Position numbers and translations under genes: made by a program | The notes under the pieces: generated by a model | What the model saw: the letters and a program-made list of their open reading frames with translations, nothing else | Databases searched by the model: none | What the model was told of the DNA's origin: nothing | Part shown: piece after piece, positions 17,622 to 25,837 of the stretch | Position numbering within the stretch: position 1 is the first letter of the stretch | Layout of the letters: each line of letters begins with the position of its first letter | NCBI GenBank assembly: GCA_002868945.1 | Contig: PKTX01000040.1 | Coordinates: forward strand, 1 to 58,900 | Direction: 5' to 3' | DNA length: 58,900 nucleotides | Source of the DNA: Desulfobulbaceae bacterium | GTDB lineage: Bacteria; Desulfobacterota; Desulfobulbia; Desulfobulbales; SURF-16

Positions 17622-17639
17622 ATGATTTCAATTTCAATA

Positions 17640-17665
17640 TTTAGGAGTTAGGAGTTAGGAGTTAG
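17640..17665. repeat. AGGAGTT heptamer tract interrupted by the prophage
   Basis: Three to four tandem GGAGTTA units end exactly where the prophage begins. The tract resumes at 56103 on the other side, so the phage inserted into a heptamer array. Confidence 0.85.
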
Positions 17666-17689
17666 TGTAAGCGCGCATGTAAAATGAGG
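17661..17689. repeat. Prophage right end with target duplication
   Basis: GTTAG (17661-17665) is followed by the element end TGTAAGCGCGCATG then TAAAATGAGG. The opposite end, read inward, is TATCAGAAGGCAGA then TAGAATGAGA. The two agree at 15 of the first 24 positions, including TA-AATGAG. TG at the tip fits the Mu/IS end rule. Confidence 0.8.
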
Positions 17690-17731
17690 TTTTTTTGCAG
17701 ATAAAAAAAGTATTTTCTTTTTTTTATTTGG

Positions 17732-18493
17732 CTACCAATTCCTGATTATCAACTCGCGGGCATTCTTCTTGTTGGTTGGGCCGCCTGGTGTGTAGTTGAT
17801 CCCGACAATATCACAATCGAACCCGTCAAAAACTCTCCGAATGTCAGGGTGGTCATTTATGCTGAGGATGGCCTTGCCTTTCATTGAGCGCATCAGGTCG
17901 GCCATGGCTATGTATTGGCAAAACTCAAACGGTACGCCATAACCTTCGGTTTGCCAGTACGGAGGGTCGAGATAAAACAGGGTATGCTGGCGGTCATATT
18001 TCTTGACGCAGGTCTGCCAGTCAAGATGTTCAACCGTTGTCCTGGAAAGGCGAAGGTGGGCGGCGCTCAGATCCTCTTCTATTCTTGTGAGGTTAAGTCG
18101 CGGCGGGGATGTGGTAGCTGTCCCAAAGGTCCGGCCACTCACCTTGCCGCCAAAAGCCAGTTTCTGAAGATAGAAAAACCGAGCGGCCTTCTGGATGTCT
18201 GTCAATATCTCTGGCGGTGTGTCCTGGGCCCATTTGTAAATTTCTCGGCTGATCAACGCCCATTTGAAATGGCGAACGAACTCTTCCAAATGGTGCTGTA
18301 CCACGCGGTAGAGGTTAACAATGTCGCTGTTGACATCATTGATGACCTCGCTCTTGCTTTGCTGTTTGAGAAAAAACAAAGCCCCGGCCCCGCAAAACGG
18401 CTCGCAGTAGCAGGTGTGGTCGGGAAATAGCGGGAGAACGTGTTTTGCTAGACGACGTTTGCCGCCTATCCAGGGGATAATCGGTTTGAACAT
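17732..18493 (-). CDS. Dam-type N6-adenine DNA methyltransferase
   Basis: D12-class DNA adenine methylase of 253 residues. It has PWIGGKRRL at residues 7-15, the SAM motif EPFCGAGALFF near residue 31, and the catalytic DPPYWQTEGYG near residue 174. It is the last gene before the right end, the position of mom in Mu, so it probably modifies phage DNA against restriction. A good AAGGAGG stands before the ATG. The gene is separated from the tail-fibre genes by a structured non-coding stretch. Confidence 0.92.
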   Translation of the reverse strand: MFKPIIPWIGGKRRLAKHVLPLFPDHTCYCEPFCGAGALFFLKQQSKSEVINDVNSDIVNLYRVVQHHLEEFVRHFKWALISREIYKWAQDTPPEILTDIQKAARFFYLQKLAFGGKVSGRTFGTATTSPPRLNLTRIEEDLSAAHLRLSRTTVEHLDWQTCVKKYDRQHTLFYLDPPYWQTEGYGVPFEFCQYIAMADLMRSMKGKAILSINDHPDIRRVFDGFDCDIVGINYTPGGPTNKKNARELIIRNW

Positions 18494-18524
18494 CCTGTGA
18501 ACCTCCTTAATTATATTAAAGAAT

Positions 18525-18652
18525 TGTGGTAGGATGCTCCTGCCGTGTGCACGGTGGAGGAGCCCTAGGCCTGGTTCACAGTGGTTTGCTCACTGTTGAG
18601 TCAGGAGGCCTGGTCGTGTTGCTGCACGACCAGGTCGCTCCTTCTTTTTTTT
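18525..18652 (+). ncRNA. Candidate structured phage RNA with intrinsic terminator
   Basis: Three consecutive hairpins lie between the methylase and fibre-assembly genes. Hairpin 1 (18536-18563) nests CCGTG/CACGG inside GCTCCT/AGGAGC. Hairpin 2 is ACAGTG/CACTGT (18578-18596). Hairpin 3 (18603-18642) has a perfect 10-bp CCTGGTCGTG/CACGACCAGG stem plus AGGAG/CTCCT, followed within two bases by eight T on the plus strand. This reads as a short plus-strand RNA ending in a terminator. No promoter is convincing: TTGAAC at 18486 and TATATT at 18512 are 20 bases apart. It could instead be a leader of the methylase mRNA. Confidence 0.4.
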
Positions 18653-19028
18653 ATGGTGCAAAGAATTTGTTGCGCTCGGTGACGAACCACAATGCAAAAT
18701 CGGGAAACTCCGCCGCAGTAACCGGCACCTCGGCGCCGTTTTCAAAGTGTATCACCGTCTCCGTCAACCCCATTTCAAATGCGGCTTTCGCCTGGAGCAT
18801 GCCGTTGCCGTCTGCCGCCGTCAGGCTCACAGCCTGGCCATTGTAATCGGCGCCGGTAAGCATAGCGGCGGCGCGCAATTCATCGGCTGTTGGCGCAGGC
18901 TTTTTACTCTCGATAATTTGGTCACGCTCAGCCTCGGTAATCTCAACCCAGCCATCCATCACCAAGTCTTCCTGACCATCATCAATCCCAAAAATGTTCA
19001 AGTCGGCATCTTTGTAGTGCTTCATCAT
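18651..19028 (-). CDS. Tail fibre assembly-type protein
   Basis: Protein of 125 residues following the tail fibre gene in an ATGA overlap, where Mu-like and lambda-like phages place the fibre chaperone. The middle segment (MLTGADYNGQAVSLTAADGNGMLQA) resembles the DUF4376-like domain of fibre-associated proteins, ending in FPDFALWFVTERNKFF. Its stop codon overlaps the T-run of the terminator on the other strand. Role in fibre folding is inferred from position. Confidence 0.6.
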   Translation of the reverse strand: MMKHYKDADLNIFGIDDGQEDLVMDGWVEITEAERDQIIESKKPAPTADELRAAAMLTGADYNGQAVSLTAADGNGMLQAKAAFEMGLTETVIHFENGAEVPVTAAEFPDFALWFVTERNKFFAP

Positions 19029-19756
19029 CTGATCTCCGTCCAGATTGTCATCGTCCCAGCCGTCACGCCTTTAACAGCATAAGTGCTGCCGTGGGGCACC
19101 ATCGCCTGCAAGTTAAGCTGCACGCTGTTGTTTACCGGGGTTATAAGCCTCCCCCGGACAATGCGGACATCGTCGACGAACATATCCCCTACTGCAACAG
19201 TACCGGTGGTTTGGTCAGACGCAATAATCACGCTGACGAAAATAGGCCGGCCGGTCGAGTTTGTATATGTCACCTCGCCCGCCCTGGAGGCAAGCACGTC
19301 CTGCACAGACTGTCCAAAACCGTACATGGTGGCGCCGAGATTAGCCGGCGTCACCGCACGTTCGGCATCAAGACCATCCAGCGCTTCCGGATTTGTTGCC
19401 AGCTCCACAATGCCTTTTTCCGTCGTCGTCGCCACCTGGCCGCGCACAACAACCTCGTTGTCGGCAACGCCTGGCGCCGCCCGGAAAACCTGCGATGCAT
19501 TGCCTGCTATGTTTGCCAAATTGGCCAGCAATACGGTGGCAATCTGGCCATAGTCCTGCTTTGTCTGGTCCGGCGCCTCGCCGAATGCATCCAGAATGTT
19601 ACACAACTCCTCCACCACGGCATTCCACATGTCCTGTCCCGGCACCGTGGCGCCCTGGCCGGCCACCGGGTCACCCTTAGTAAAATACCCAGGATCACCT
19701 GCCGGCTCCGGATCCGGCATAACGGCCACCGCCGTCGACGTATCACATCTATGCAT
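19025..19756 (-). CDS. Tail fibre protein
   Basis: Receptor-binding fibre of 243 residues. The N-terminal part (residues 1-75) contains DMWNAVVEELCNIL. One phage fibre repeat follows (ATTTEKGIVELATNPEALDG ... RAVTPANLG, residues 107-137), typical of distal tail fibres. The C-terminal part is beta-rich. It is short for a Mu-like fibre (Mu S is about 500 residues), so host recognition may be shared with the adhesin-like protein encoded at 22610-23893. Confidence 0.8.
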   Translation of the reverse strand: MHRCDTSTAVAVMPDPEPAGDPGYFTKGDPVAGQGATVPGQDMWNAVVEELCNILDAFGEAPDQTKQDYGQIATVLLANLANIAGNASQVFRAAPGVADNEVVVRGQVATTTEKGIVELATNPEALDGLDAERAVTPANLGATMYGFGQSVQDVLASRAGEVTYTNSTGRPIFVSVIIASDQTTGTVAVGDMFVDDVRIVRGRLITPVNNSVQLNLQAMVPHGSTYAVKGVTAGTMTIWTEIR

Positions 19757-19758
19757 AA

Positions 19759-20349
19759 TTATCCTCCATATCCGAACAAGACGTTCGTATGTGCCGGCTT
19801 GAGTCTCTCAATGGTGCACTCAAGCAGCTCGTTACCCCATACCCGCAGCGGCTCGTTGCACGGGCTCTCACAGGTCGATTCAATTATTGTCTGTTCAGCC
19901 GCGTTCACCCGCCATGTCCAGCGCCAGTCCTCATCGTAAATAGGCTGGTCGCAGGCCGTCTCACAGGTGTGCGGTTCAAACTCGTCAATGGTGATCTCGT
20001 AGCCCAGCGCCGCCGCCACGCCGACAAAATATGCCCGGCTCTGGCCGCCAACGCTGGTCAGCTTCTGCACCAGGGCATTGCGCCGCTGCTGCACGGTCAA
20101 AAGCGTACCGGTGCACACGTCAGGCAGCCCGGCAAACTCCTCCCAGTCGGGCAGCATCTCCACAGTCCGCAGCGGGTTTGCCTCAGCCAGCAGATCATCA
20201 ACCCGCCGGTCTATCCTGGCATACTCCTGCGCCTTGGCCTCCCACAGCCTATCGGCAACGCTGCCCTCCCGGCCGAGGGACTCCCACAGCTTCCCCGGCG
20301 GCAATAACGCCTTAAACTGCTGCTTATACTCAGATGCCGTCTTTGCCAT
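19759..20349 (-). CDS. Mu gp48-like tail/baseplate protein (YmfQ family)
   Basis: Protein of 196 residues of the DUF2313/YmfQ family. It has the N-terminal QFKALLPPGKLWESL and the middle DWEEFAGLPDVC, LTVQQRRNALVQKL typical of Mu gp48. In Mu this protein sits between baseplate J-like gp47 and the fibre, as here. It contains six cysteines in the C-terminal half, including paired CETACDQP and CESPCNEP, which is notable for a cytoplasmically assembled baseplate part. Confidence 0.88.
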   Translation of the reverse strand: MAKTASEYKQQFKALLPPGKLWESLGREGSVADRLWEAKAQEYARIDRRVDDLLAEANPLRTVEMLPDWEEFAGLPDVCTGTLLTVQQRRNALVQKLTSVGGQSRAYFVGVAAALGYEITIDEFEPHTCETACDQPIYDEDWRWTWRVNAAEQTIIESTCESPCNEPLRVWGNELLECTIERLKPAHTNVLFGYGG

Positions 20350-21426
20350 TTACAGACCCTGATACGTTATGACGCCAAGCTTGGCGATCTGGCCGGGCGT
20401 AAAAGTCGGGTTTGCGGCCGGCACCACCAGTTCGTGATCCGTCTCGCCGTCGGCAAGGCTGATCGCTTCCCGAATACGGCTCAACTTCAAAGTGCCGCTG
20501 CCGCCGCCATCCTCGACCTGGGCCTCACGCCTGAAAAAGTCCTCGATCTCGGCCGTCACCGCCGCCTGGACCACGCTGGTGTTCGGTTCAAGCTTGATGG
20601 TCATATCAACAGCCACAACCTCCGGCGCCATCACGTACAACCCTTTCATGCCGACCTGCCGCACAGTATCGATGTGGTCCTTAACCGCCTGCACCTCTGC
20701 CGCATCAGGGATAAAATCCGCGTCATCATCACGCACAAAGAAGACTCCCACCGTGCCGGGCCCCACCCAATTCCCAAAAGGCCACACCCTGGTCACGCCG
20801 CTCACCTCCTTGGCCCACAAAACGTAATCAGCCAAGCTACCACCCTGGGGAGGGTCTTGCACCCGCTCGACCAACCTGTCTCGCCAGTCCTCCAACTCCT
20901 CAATGTCGGTGCCACCGGTCAAGCCGCCGGCACCCACCGTGGCCGCACTCTGCACCCCGGAGACAGGCGTCACAAAAGTCAAAGATGTCCCGGCCAGGGC
21001 ATTGCCGTCCTGCCCTGGTGCAACACACGTCACAACAGGCGATGCAACGCCTCCGGCGACCACCACCTCGGCATCAACCGTGTACTGCACACCGTCACCG
21101 CGTTGCAGCACGCGGCCGACAGGGATAACAGCCCCATCAGTCCCGACAACATCAACAACCCCGCCGGCCGCCGTGGCCGGGTTCCGCCCAACCCCCCACC
21201 ACGAGGCATGCTCGCCGAAATGCTGCTCATCAGCCATAGTCGGCAAAATCTGCTTTGCAGCATAGGCAATATGGCCGTGCAGCCCGTGCGCCAGGCCAAC
21301 CTCCGCCTTGGCCTGGGCACCGGTCAAAGAGCGGCGCAAACGCGGCTCAACACCTGCCACATAGCCGTCGATGTCTGCATTAACCCGGTCTTTCAGTGCC
21401 GGTATTGTTGGTCTGTCAAAGCCCAT
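20350..21426 (-). CDS. Baseplate J-like protein (Mu gp47)
   Basis: Baseplate wedge protein of 358 residues. It begins FDRPTIPALKDRVNADIDGY and has the LRRSLTGAQAKAEVGLAHGLHGHI segment and the conserved GTDIEELEDWRDRLVERVQDPPQGG (read from residue 190), hallmarks of the J/gp47 family. Stop and start codons of the neighbours abut with no gap. Confidence 0.93.
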   Translation of the reverse strand: MGFDRPTIPALKDRVNADIDGYVAGVEPRLRRSLTGAQAKAEVGLAHGLHGHIAYAAKQILPTMADEQHFGEHASWWGVGRNPATAAGGVVDVVGTDGAVIPVGRVLQRGDGVQYTVDAEVVVAGGVASPVVTCVAPGQDGNALAGTSLTFVTPVSGVQSAATVGAGGLTGGTDIEELEDWRDRLVERVQDPPQGGSLADYVLWAKEVSGVTRVWPFGNWVGPGTVGVFFVRDDDADFIPDAAEVQAVKDHIDTVRQVGMKGLYVMAPEVVAVDMTIKLEPNTSVVQAAVTAEIEDFFRREAQVEDGGGSGTLKLSRIREAISLADGETDHELVVPAANPTFTPGQIAKLGVITYQGL

Positions 21427-21873
21427 TTACCCCTCCAACGGATAGTTGATCACACTCTCGAACCAGGAACCGTCAACAAGCTTGATGCCAATCAGCAGCC
21501 CCACAACCCCGGCCTGCACAAACTCGGCAGGGCAAGAAACAGACTCGGCAATCCCGTCCTCGATCATCCACGCCAGTGCCTCCTCGGCATACAACTGCGC
21601 CCGCTCCAAAACGTCCGGCAACTCCTTCTCGCGGCTAAGCAGCCACAAACGGCTGCCCTGTAAGTCTCCGGGCACATCTGCATACTGATCCTGCCAACTG
21701 CCGCGTTTATGCCCGGTGCCGTCCGGAATCACGTCGTCATCATTGGCCCGCCGGTCAGTAAACAGGCTCACCAGCACAGCGGTCAGCAGGCCGTTGTCAC
21801 CGGCAATGTCTCCGTCCCGCACGAACATGTCAAAGCTGAACTCGCGGCCGTTATAGATGATTTGGGCATCCAC
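21427..21873 (-). CDS. Mu gp46-like baseplate protein
   Basis: Protein of 148 residues of the GP46 family. It has LLTAVLVSLFTDRRANDDDV near residue 28 followed by RGSWQDQYADVPGDLQGSRLW, the typical acidic and aromatic pattern. In Mu-like phages it forms the baseplate wedge with gp47. The 3' end abuts gp47. Confidence 0.88.
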   Translation of the reverse strand: MDAQIIYNGREFSFDMFVRDGDIAGDNGLLTAVLVSLFTDRRANDDDVIPDGTGHKRGSWQDQYADVPGDLQGSRLWLLSREKELPDVLERAQLYAEEALAWMIEDGIAESVSCPAEFVQAGVVGLLIGIKLVDGSWFESVINYPLEG

Positions 21874-21878
21874 TGCAG

Positions 21879-22310
21879 CTACACCGCCGTGATCTTAAGC
21901 TGGTTTGTCTGCAAAGACAGATCGGCCCAATTGGCAACCTCCTGCACCCCTTCCGTCACCCGCACCCACACGGGGATCGCGGCCGCGACTCCTCCGGCAA
22001 CCGAGGTGCCAAGATCAACAGGGGCACCCGGCACAGCCGCGTCCAGCCCGGCCTGGCTCAAAGCAAGCGCCATCACGGTCGGCTCATGGCCATTGGCGCC
22101 GTCACCGTCAACGATTGATAGCTCGATCTGGTCCACGCCCGGGTTGCTGTCGGCCTCGGCGTTTTTGGTGTCGTCGTCCGAGCCGAAAAACAGCTGCACA
22201 TCCACCGCGCCTGTCGATCCGTCCGCATTGTGCTCTGTCACCAGAGGGTCGCCGGCCTCGACCGGATTTGTCAACCCGGAGTCATGGTACAAGTTGAATA
22301 TGCCCATCAA
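21879..22310 (-). CDS. Hypothetical virion protein
   Basis: Unrecognised acidic protein of 143 residues between the gp46 homologue and a BppU-like protein. It begins MMGIFNLYHDSGLTNPVEAG and has AVDVQLFFGSDDDTKN and ends in TNQLKITAV; it looks all-beta. There is no counterpart at this place in Mu. Tight packing with the neighbours (5-6 base gaps) suggests a tail-tip part made with them. Confidence 0.65.
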   Translation of the reverse strand: MMGIFNLYHDSGLTNPVEAGDPLVTEHNADGSTGAVDVQLFFGSDDDTKNAEADSNPGVDQIELSIVDGDGANGHEPTVMALALSQAGLDAAVPGAPVDLGTSVAGGVAAAIPVWVRVTEGVQEVANWADLSLQTNQLKITAV

Positions 22311-22316
22311 TCCCTC

Positions 22317-22613
22317 CTAAAAAATGTTATCCAAGATTTTAAAGCCCACCTTGGGGCTATGGCCGGCCCAGCTCAAGCCAGGCAGATCGACATACGCCTG
22401 CACGATATAATCCCCGACCTGGTCAAGATCACTGGCCGCCGCATCGTAATAAATAGAGGTGCCGTCAGGCGTTGCAGGCCAGGTCTCCGTTGTGAAGTCA
22501 GGTTTACGGACCTTGATCGTGGCCACTGCGGCCGTTGAGGCATCCACGCCCAGCTCGATACGTATCCGTGTGCCGTCATCACCTGTCTGTCCCGGCTTAC
22601 GCTGCTCACTCAT
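22317..22613 (-). CDS. BppU-N-like small tail protein
   Basis: Protein of 98 residues with the pattern VATIKVRKPDFTTETWPAT then GTSIYYDAA and DLDQVGDYIVQAYVD, resembling the N-terminal domain of lactococcal-type baseplate upper proteins that dock receptor-binding domains. It overlaps the end of the upstream adhesin-like gene by 4 bases. A docking role for that protein is inference. Confidence 0.6.
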   Translation of the reverse strand: MSEQRKPGQTGDDGTRIRIELGVDASTAAVATIKVRKPDFTTETWPATPDGTSIYYDAAASDLDQVGDYIVQAYVDLPGLSWAGHSPKVGFKILDNIF

Positions 22614-23893
22614 TGTGTCACCACCATCATCATATCTGCCGTCAAATCAATCTGCATGATCGGCTCGGCAACCAGGTCGATCTGTAAAGTGAGCGGCGCA
22701 AACAGCAGCACCTCGCGGCGCTCTCCGCTCACCTGGTCGATCACCACCTGCCGTGTCACGCCGATCACACTCTCTTGGCCGTAAAGCTGTTGCAAGGTCG
22801 CCGCCAATACGGATGCCCGTTCAAGCAAGGCCTGCACCAGCGGCCCGGCAACAGTGCCCAAAGAATAGATAGCCTGGTCAATCGGCCCGACAGCGTCCCC
22901 CAAAACAAAGAAGATCTGTCCGGCCGGCCCGGCGGGCGTCTCCAGGCTATAAATGCCCTGCTCTGCCTGATAAACGCCAGACTCATCGGCATAGACCACC
23001 TGCTCTACAGGCCCACCACTTACTCCTTCAATCCCAAACAGCCCCTGCAAGGTGGCGGCAACAACCTGTTCCGTTGTGGGCTCCACCGCTGCAAAAATGC
23101 GCAGCTCCGGATAGCCGGTGCCCTCGGCAATCTGCCACACCGTATCGAAATCCCACCCGACAAACGTGGCCTGCTGCTGCATCTCGGCTGTAGTCTTGGG
23201 CGTGGCGGCAGTCGTGTCAGAGTACCCGGCAATGTCCGAGTCGTAGAAGTTATCAGCATAGATAGCCGAATACTCGCGACCGGCGAACCCACCGTTGTTA
23301 CTCGTTGCGAGCGGGGCATCAACCGTGCCGACGGAGTAACATCGGCGGCAGATAGTGTCACGCAAGTACCCGATAAACCCGCCGACATAGCCCGTCGCAT
23401 CGAGGGCTGCAAAAGCAATATGATTCTCGCAATCCTCAATTAGCCCTGTGTCTGCAAAGCCACCATCTGATATGCCGATAACGCCGCCGGAGCATGCGGA
23501 GGTGGCGGTCAAATCGGTGACTGAGCCGGTAAACCGGCACTTGCTTACTCGGCCCGCTGCCCCAACACCCCTACCGGCAAGGGCTCCCGAGTATCTATTC
23601 CCGGTGATTTCCGCGTCTATGTGCAGATCTTCAACAACCCCGTCGATCAAATAGAACAGGGACTGGTAATCCGCGCCCGGCCGATCCATATATATGGACA
23701 CTGTATGCCCTTGGCCGTCCAGCTGCCCGGTGAACGAGATGGAGCCAGTTGCGCCGGCCAATGGCACAAAACCTTCGCCGCCATTCCACGTGGCCATGTC
23801 GCCTTGCGGGATATCTGCAACAACAACATAATCACCGGCAAGGTCGTTGTTAATGGCCTGTAGCTCTGCAGCTGTGGAAATGGTAATCGCCAC
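22610..23893 (-). CDS. GLUG-repeat adhesin-like tail protein
   Basis: Protein of 427 residues. The N-terminal 200 residues begin ISTAAELQAINNDLAGDYVV, continue FVPLAGATGSISFTGQLDGQ and have GLUG/filamentous-adhesin-like repeats (SGALAGRGVG, YVGGFIGYL, NNGGFAGREY). WDFDTVWQIAEGTGYPELR at about residue 250 closes the beta-solenoid-type domain. The rest is a set of short degenerate repeats (VAATLQGLFG, QVVYADESGVYQAEQGIYSL). No signal peptide is present, so it is a phage particle protein rather than a secreted adhesin. By position it is a candidate second host-recognition protein. Confidence 0.7.
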   Translation of the reverse strand: MAITISTAAELQAINNDLAGDYVVVADIPQGDMATWNGGEGFVPLAGATGSISFTGQLDGQGHTVSIYMDRPGADYQSLFYLIDGVVEDLHIDAEITGNRYSGALAGRGVGAAGRVSKCRFTGSVTDLTATSACSGGVIGISDGGFADTGLIEDCENHIAFAALDATGYVGGFIGYLRDTICRRCYSVGTVDAPLATSNNGGFAGREYSAIYADNFYDSDIAGYSDTTAATPKTTAEMQQQATFVGWDFDTVWQIAEGTGYPELRIFAAVEPTTEQVVAATLQGLFGIEGVSGGPVEQVVYADESGVYQAEQGIYSLETPAGPAGQIFFVLGDAVGPIDQAIYSLGTVAGPLVQALLERASVLAATLQQLYGQESVIGVTRQVVIDQVSGERREVLLFAPLTLQIDLVAEPIMQIDLTADMMMVVTQ

Positions 23894-24159
23894 TACTCCA
23901 CCTCCTGCGCCTGCAGCATGGCAAGCACCTCATATAGCCGGGCAAGTTCCGCCTCGGCCCACCCGAGGGGATCGGCAGCCACCGCCTCCTGCAGCCCGAT
24001 CAGATGGTCGATCATCGACACGTCCGGGGCCGCCTCGGTCCGCATCTCGCACCTGATTATCGCATTGGTCAACTCGGCAATGCGCGTATCGGCCACTGCC
24101 AAAGGCGCGGCCTCAATCTCGGCAATCATTGCCTCTATGGCTAAAATTTCATCTCCCAT
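23893..24159 (-). CDS. Small acidic helical protein
   Basis: Unrecognised protein of 88 residues. It is predicted to be almost all alpha-helix (EILAIEAMIAEIEAAPLAVA, EAELARLYEVLAMLQAQEVE). It overlaps both neighbours by one base, between the spike protein and the adhesin-like protein, so it may be a chaperone or coiled-coil connector for the latter. Confidence rests on gene packing. Confidence 0.6.
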   Translation of the reverse strand: MGDEILAIEAMIAEIEAAPLAVADTRIAELTNAIIRCEMRTEAAPDVSMIDHLIGLQEAVAADPLGWAEAELARLYEVLAMLQAQEVE

Positions 24160-24776
24160 CAGTCTCTGTCCATCTGCTGGTTCGGGGGATCTGTCGGCCC
24201 ACCATTGTCATTTTCCGGGTGATTGTGGCTGTCATACACCTGGCGCATATCACTCATGGAGACATTGGTCGTATCGCACTTGTCGATAATCTCGCCGGTG
24301 CACTCCAGGCGCGGCGTCTCAAAACGTATCTTGTCTGTGGCGGCAATGGTCACCAGCGGGCAGGTAATGGTCGCCTCGGTGGCCACGTCCGCGATCAGCG
24401 TGTCGCATCCATATATATGGATTGTCTTGTCACGCAGCAGGGCAATCACCTGGCCCTGGTCGTCATAGATGACGTTCTCGCCGGCCTTAAACCCGGTGGG
24501 CCGGAACAGCCGATGAAAAGCAGACAACGCCACCGTGTGCGACCTGTCGCCGCCCATGGATGCCGTCACCGCCTCATAGCCTTCCGGCGGATGCGCGGTG
24601 CGGCCATAGCCCTCAACATGCTCAACGCCGTCCAGCACCTCACCCTTGAGCAGTTCCACCTGCAGGGTCTGCACAAGGGTTGATGGGTCAACAAGCCTGC
24701 CAACCGCCCGCGAGATCATCAGCTTAATACGCCGCCTGATCGGCCTGGTAAGACGCTTGAATACGGAGTCGCTCAC
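24159..24776 (-). CDS. Baseplate assembly/spike protein (Mu gp45, gpV-like)
   Basis: Membrane-piercing spike of 205 residues. It has an N-terminal helical segment and OB-fold (VELLKGEVLDGVEHVEGYG) followed by a beta-helix with short repeats (KAGENVIYDDQGQVIALLRD, KTIHIYG). The tip has YDSHNHPEN, an HxH motif of the kind that binds iron at the spike apex of gpV/gp45 proteins. Its start overlaps the gp44 stop by 4 bases. Confidence 0.9.
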   Translation of the reverse strand: MSDSVFKRLTRPIRRRIKLMISRAVGRLVDPSTLVQTLQVELLKGEVLDGVEHVEGYGRTAHPPEGYEAVTASMGGDRSHTVALSAFHRLFRPTGFKAGENVIYDDQGQVIALLRDKTIHIYGCDTLIADVATEATITCPLVTIAATDKIRFETPRLECTGEIIDKCDTTNVSMSDMRQVYDSHNHPENDNGGPTDPPNQQMDRD

Positions 24777-25837
24777 CAGCTGAACCCCTCGTCTTCCGCC
24801 GGCAGCGGCTCCATGTCGTAAGCCTCCCTGGGCATCACGGTTAACCTGGTGCGCTTGCCACCCTCGTCGATCACGTACTCAACCGTGCCGATCATCAGCC
24901 ACTCGCCCTGGCCGTTGGCGCCCGTAAAGCCCATCCACTCGTCCCGCACCAACACATTGGTGTTGGGCCGCCACAAGCCGTCCGCATGGCGCCAGCCGCT
25001 TCCCGTATAAACAGCCGACCGAGAGCGGCCATACTGCACGTTGCGCTGCCACTCGGCCCGGCGATTTGCCTCGCCGATGCCGCCAACCATACCCTCGGCG
25101 TTTGTGGTTGTCGGCCTGTACCTGGGCTTGATATCTTCTGCCCTGCCTGAGATATGGGCGTCAGATTCAGCAGACTTGTCTCCAGAAAAAGAACGCTGCC
25201 CTACAATATAATAATGGCTAAATCGGTCCCGTTCGCTGAAGTCCCCCTCCGCCTCCTCGATGTTCTCACCCAGCACCAGGGCCGTGCCCACCCGCTCATC
25301 ACTGGCCCTGGTGATCACCACATTGCCGTCCGGATCGTCCATCAATCGCACCCCGGCAGTCCTGGCATGTAGCTCCAGGAACTCATACGCTGTCTGCTCC
25401 GGGGCGAGCACTGCCTGTGTAATCTGCTCAAGCCCATCTACCTCGCTACGCGCCTTAATGCCGAAGCGCCCGGCAACAGCTGCGGCAAGCTGCAAAAGTG
25501 TCTGATTGTTGCGCTGCCCCGCCCCTGAGTCATGCGGAGGCAACGAGCAATCAACCAGATCGGCAACCTTGGAACGGCCGGATACGGTCAGCTCCCGACT
25601 CGTGCCGTCATAGCTCGGCCTGACCCGGTCAATATGGCCGGTGATGAGCAGCTCCCCGCCCACCTTTACCCGGCACGGGCTACCCAGCTTAATCGTCCGG
25701 GCCTCGCCCGCCTGGGTGTCGGTCAGCCCCAGGTCAAAAGAGCCGGCAAAATAGTCCATGGAGCGCCGCACACTCACCTTCTTCCAGCCGCTGTACACCG
25801 TGCCGTTTACAACAAGCTCAATCTTGTCGTCAGCCAT
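24773..25837 (-). CDS. Mu gp44-like tail hub protein (gpD/gp27 family)
   Basis: Baseplate hub of 354 residues that joins the tail tube to the spike. It starts MADDKIELVVNGTVYSGWKK and has ARTIKLGSPCRVKVGGELLITGHIDR and ELTVSGRSKVADLVDCS, the phage late-control D/Mu P pattern. The ATG at 25837 was chosen since it overlaps the gp43 stop by 8 bases and begins the hub fold; the open frame extends 186 bases further but in the wrong composition. Confidence 0.9.
   Translation of the reverse strand: MADDKIELVVNGTVYSGWKKVSVRRSMDYFAGSFDLGLTDTQAGEARTIKLGSPCRVKVGGELLITGHIDRVRPSYDGTSRELTVSGRSKVADLVDCSLPPHDSGAGQRNNQTLLQLAAAVAGRFGIKARSEVDGLEQITQAVLAPEQTAYEFLELHARTAGVRLMDDPDGNVVITRASDERVGTALVLGENIEEAEGDFSERDRFSHYYIVGQRSFSGDKSAESDAHISGRAEDIKPRYRPTTTNAEGMVGGIGEANRRAEWQRNVQYGRSRSAVYTGSGWRHADGLWRPNTNVLVRDEWMGFTGANGQGEWLMIGTVEYVIDEGGKRTRLTVMPREAYDMEPLPAEDEGFSW

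Noticed and set aside
22610-23893. Bacterial adhesin captured from the host
   Set aside because: It lacks a signal peptide and is packed with overlapping phage tail genes, so it is better read as a virion protein.
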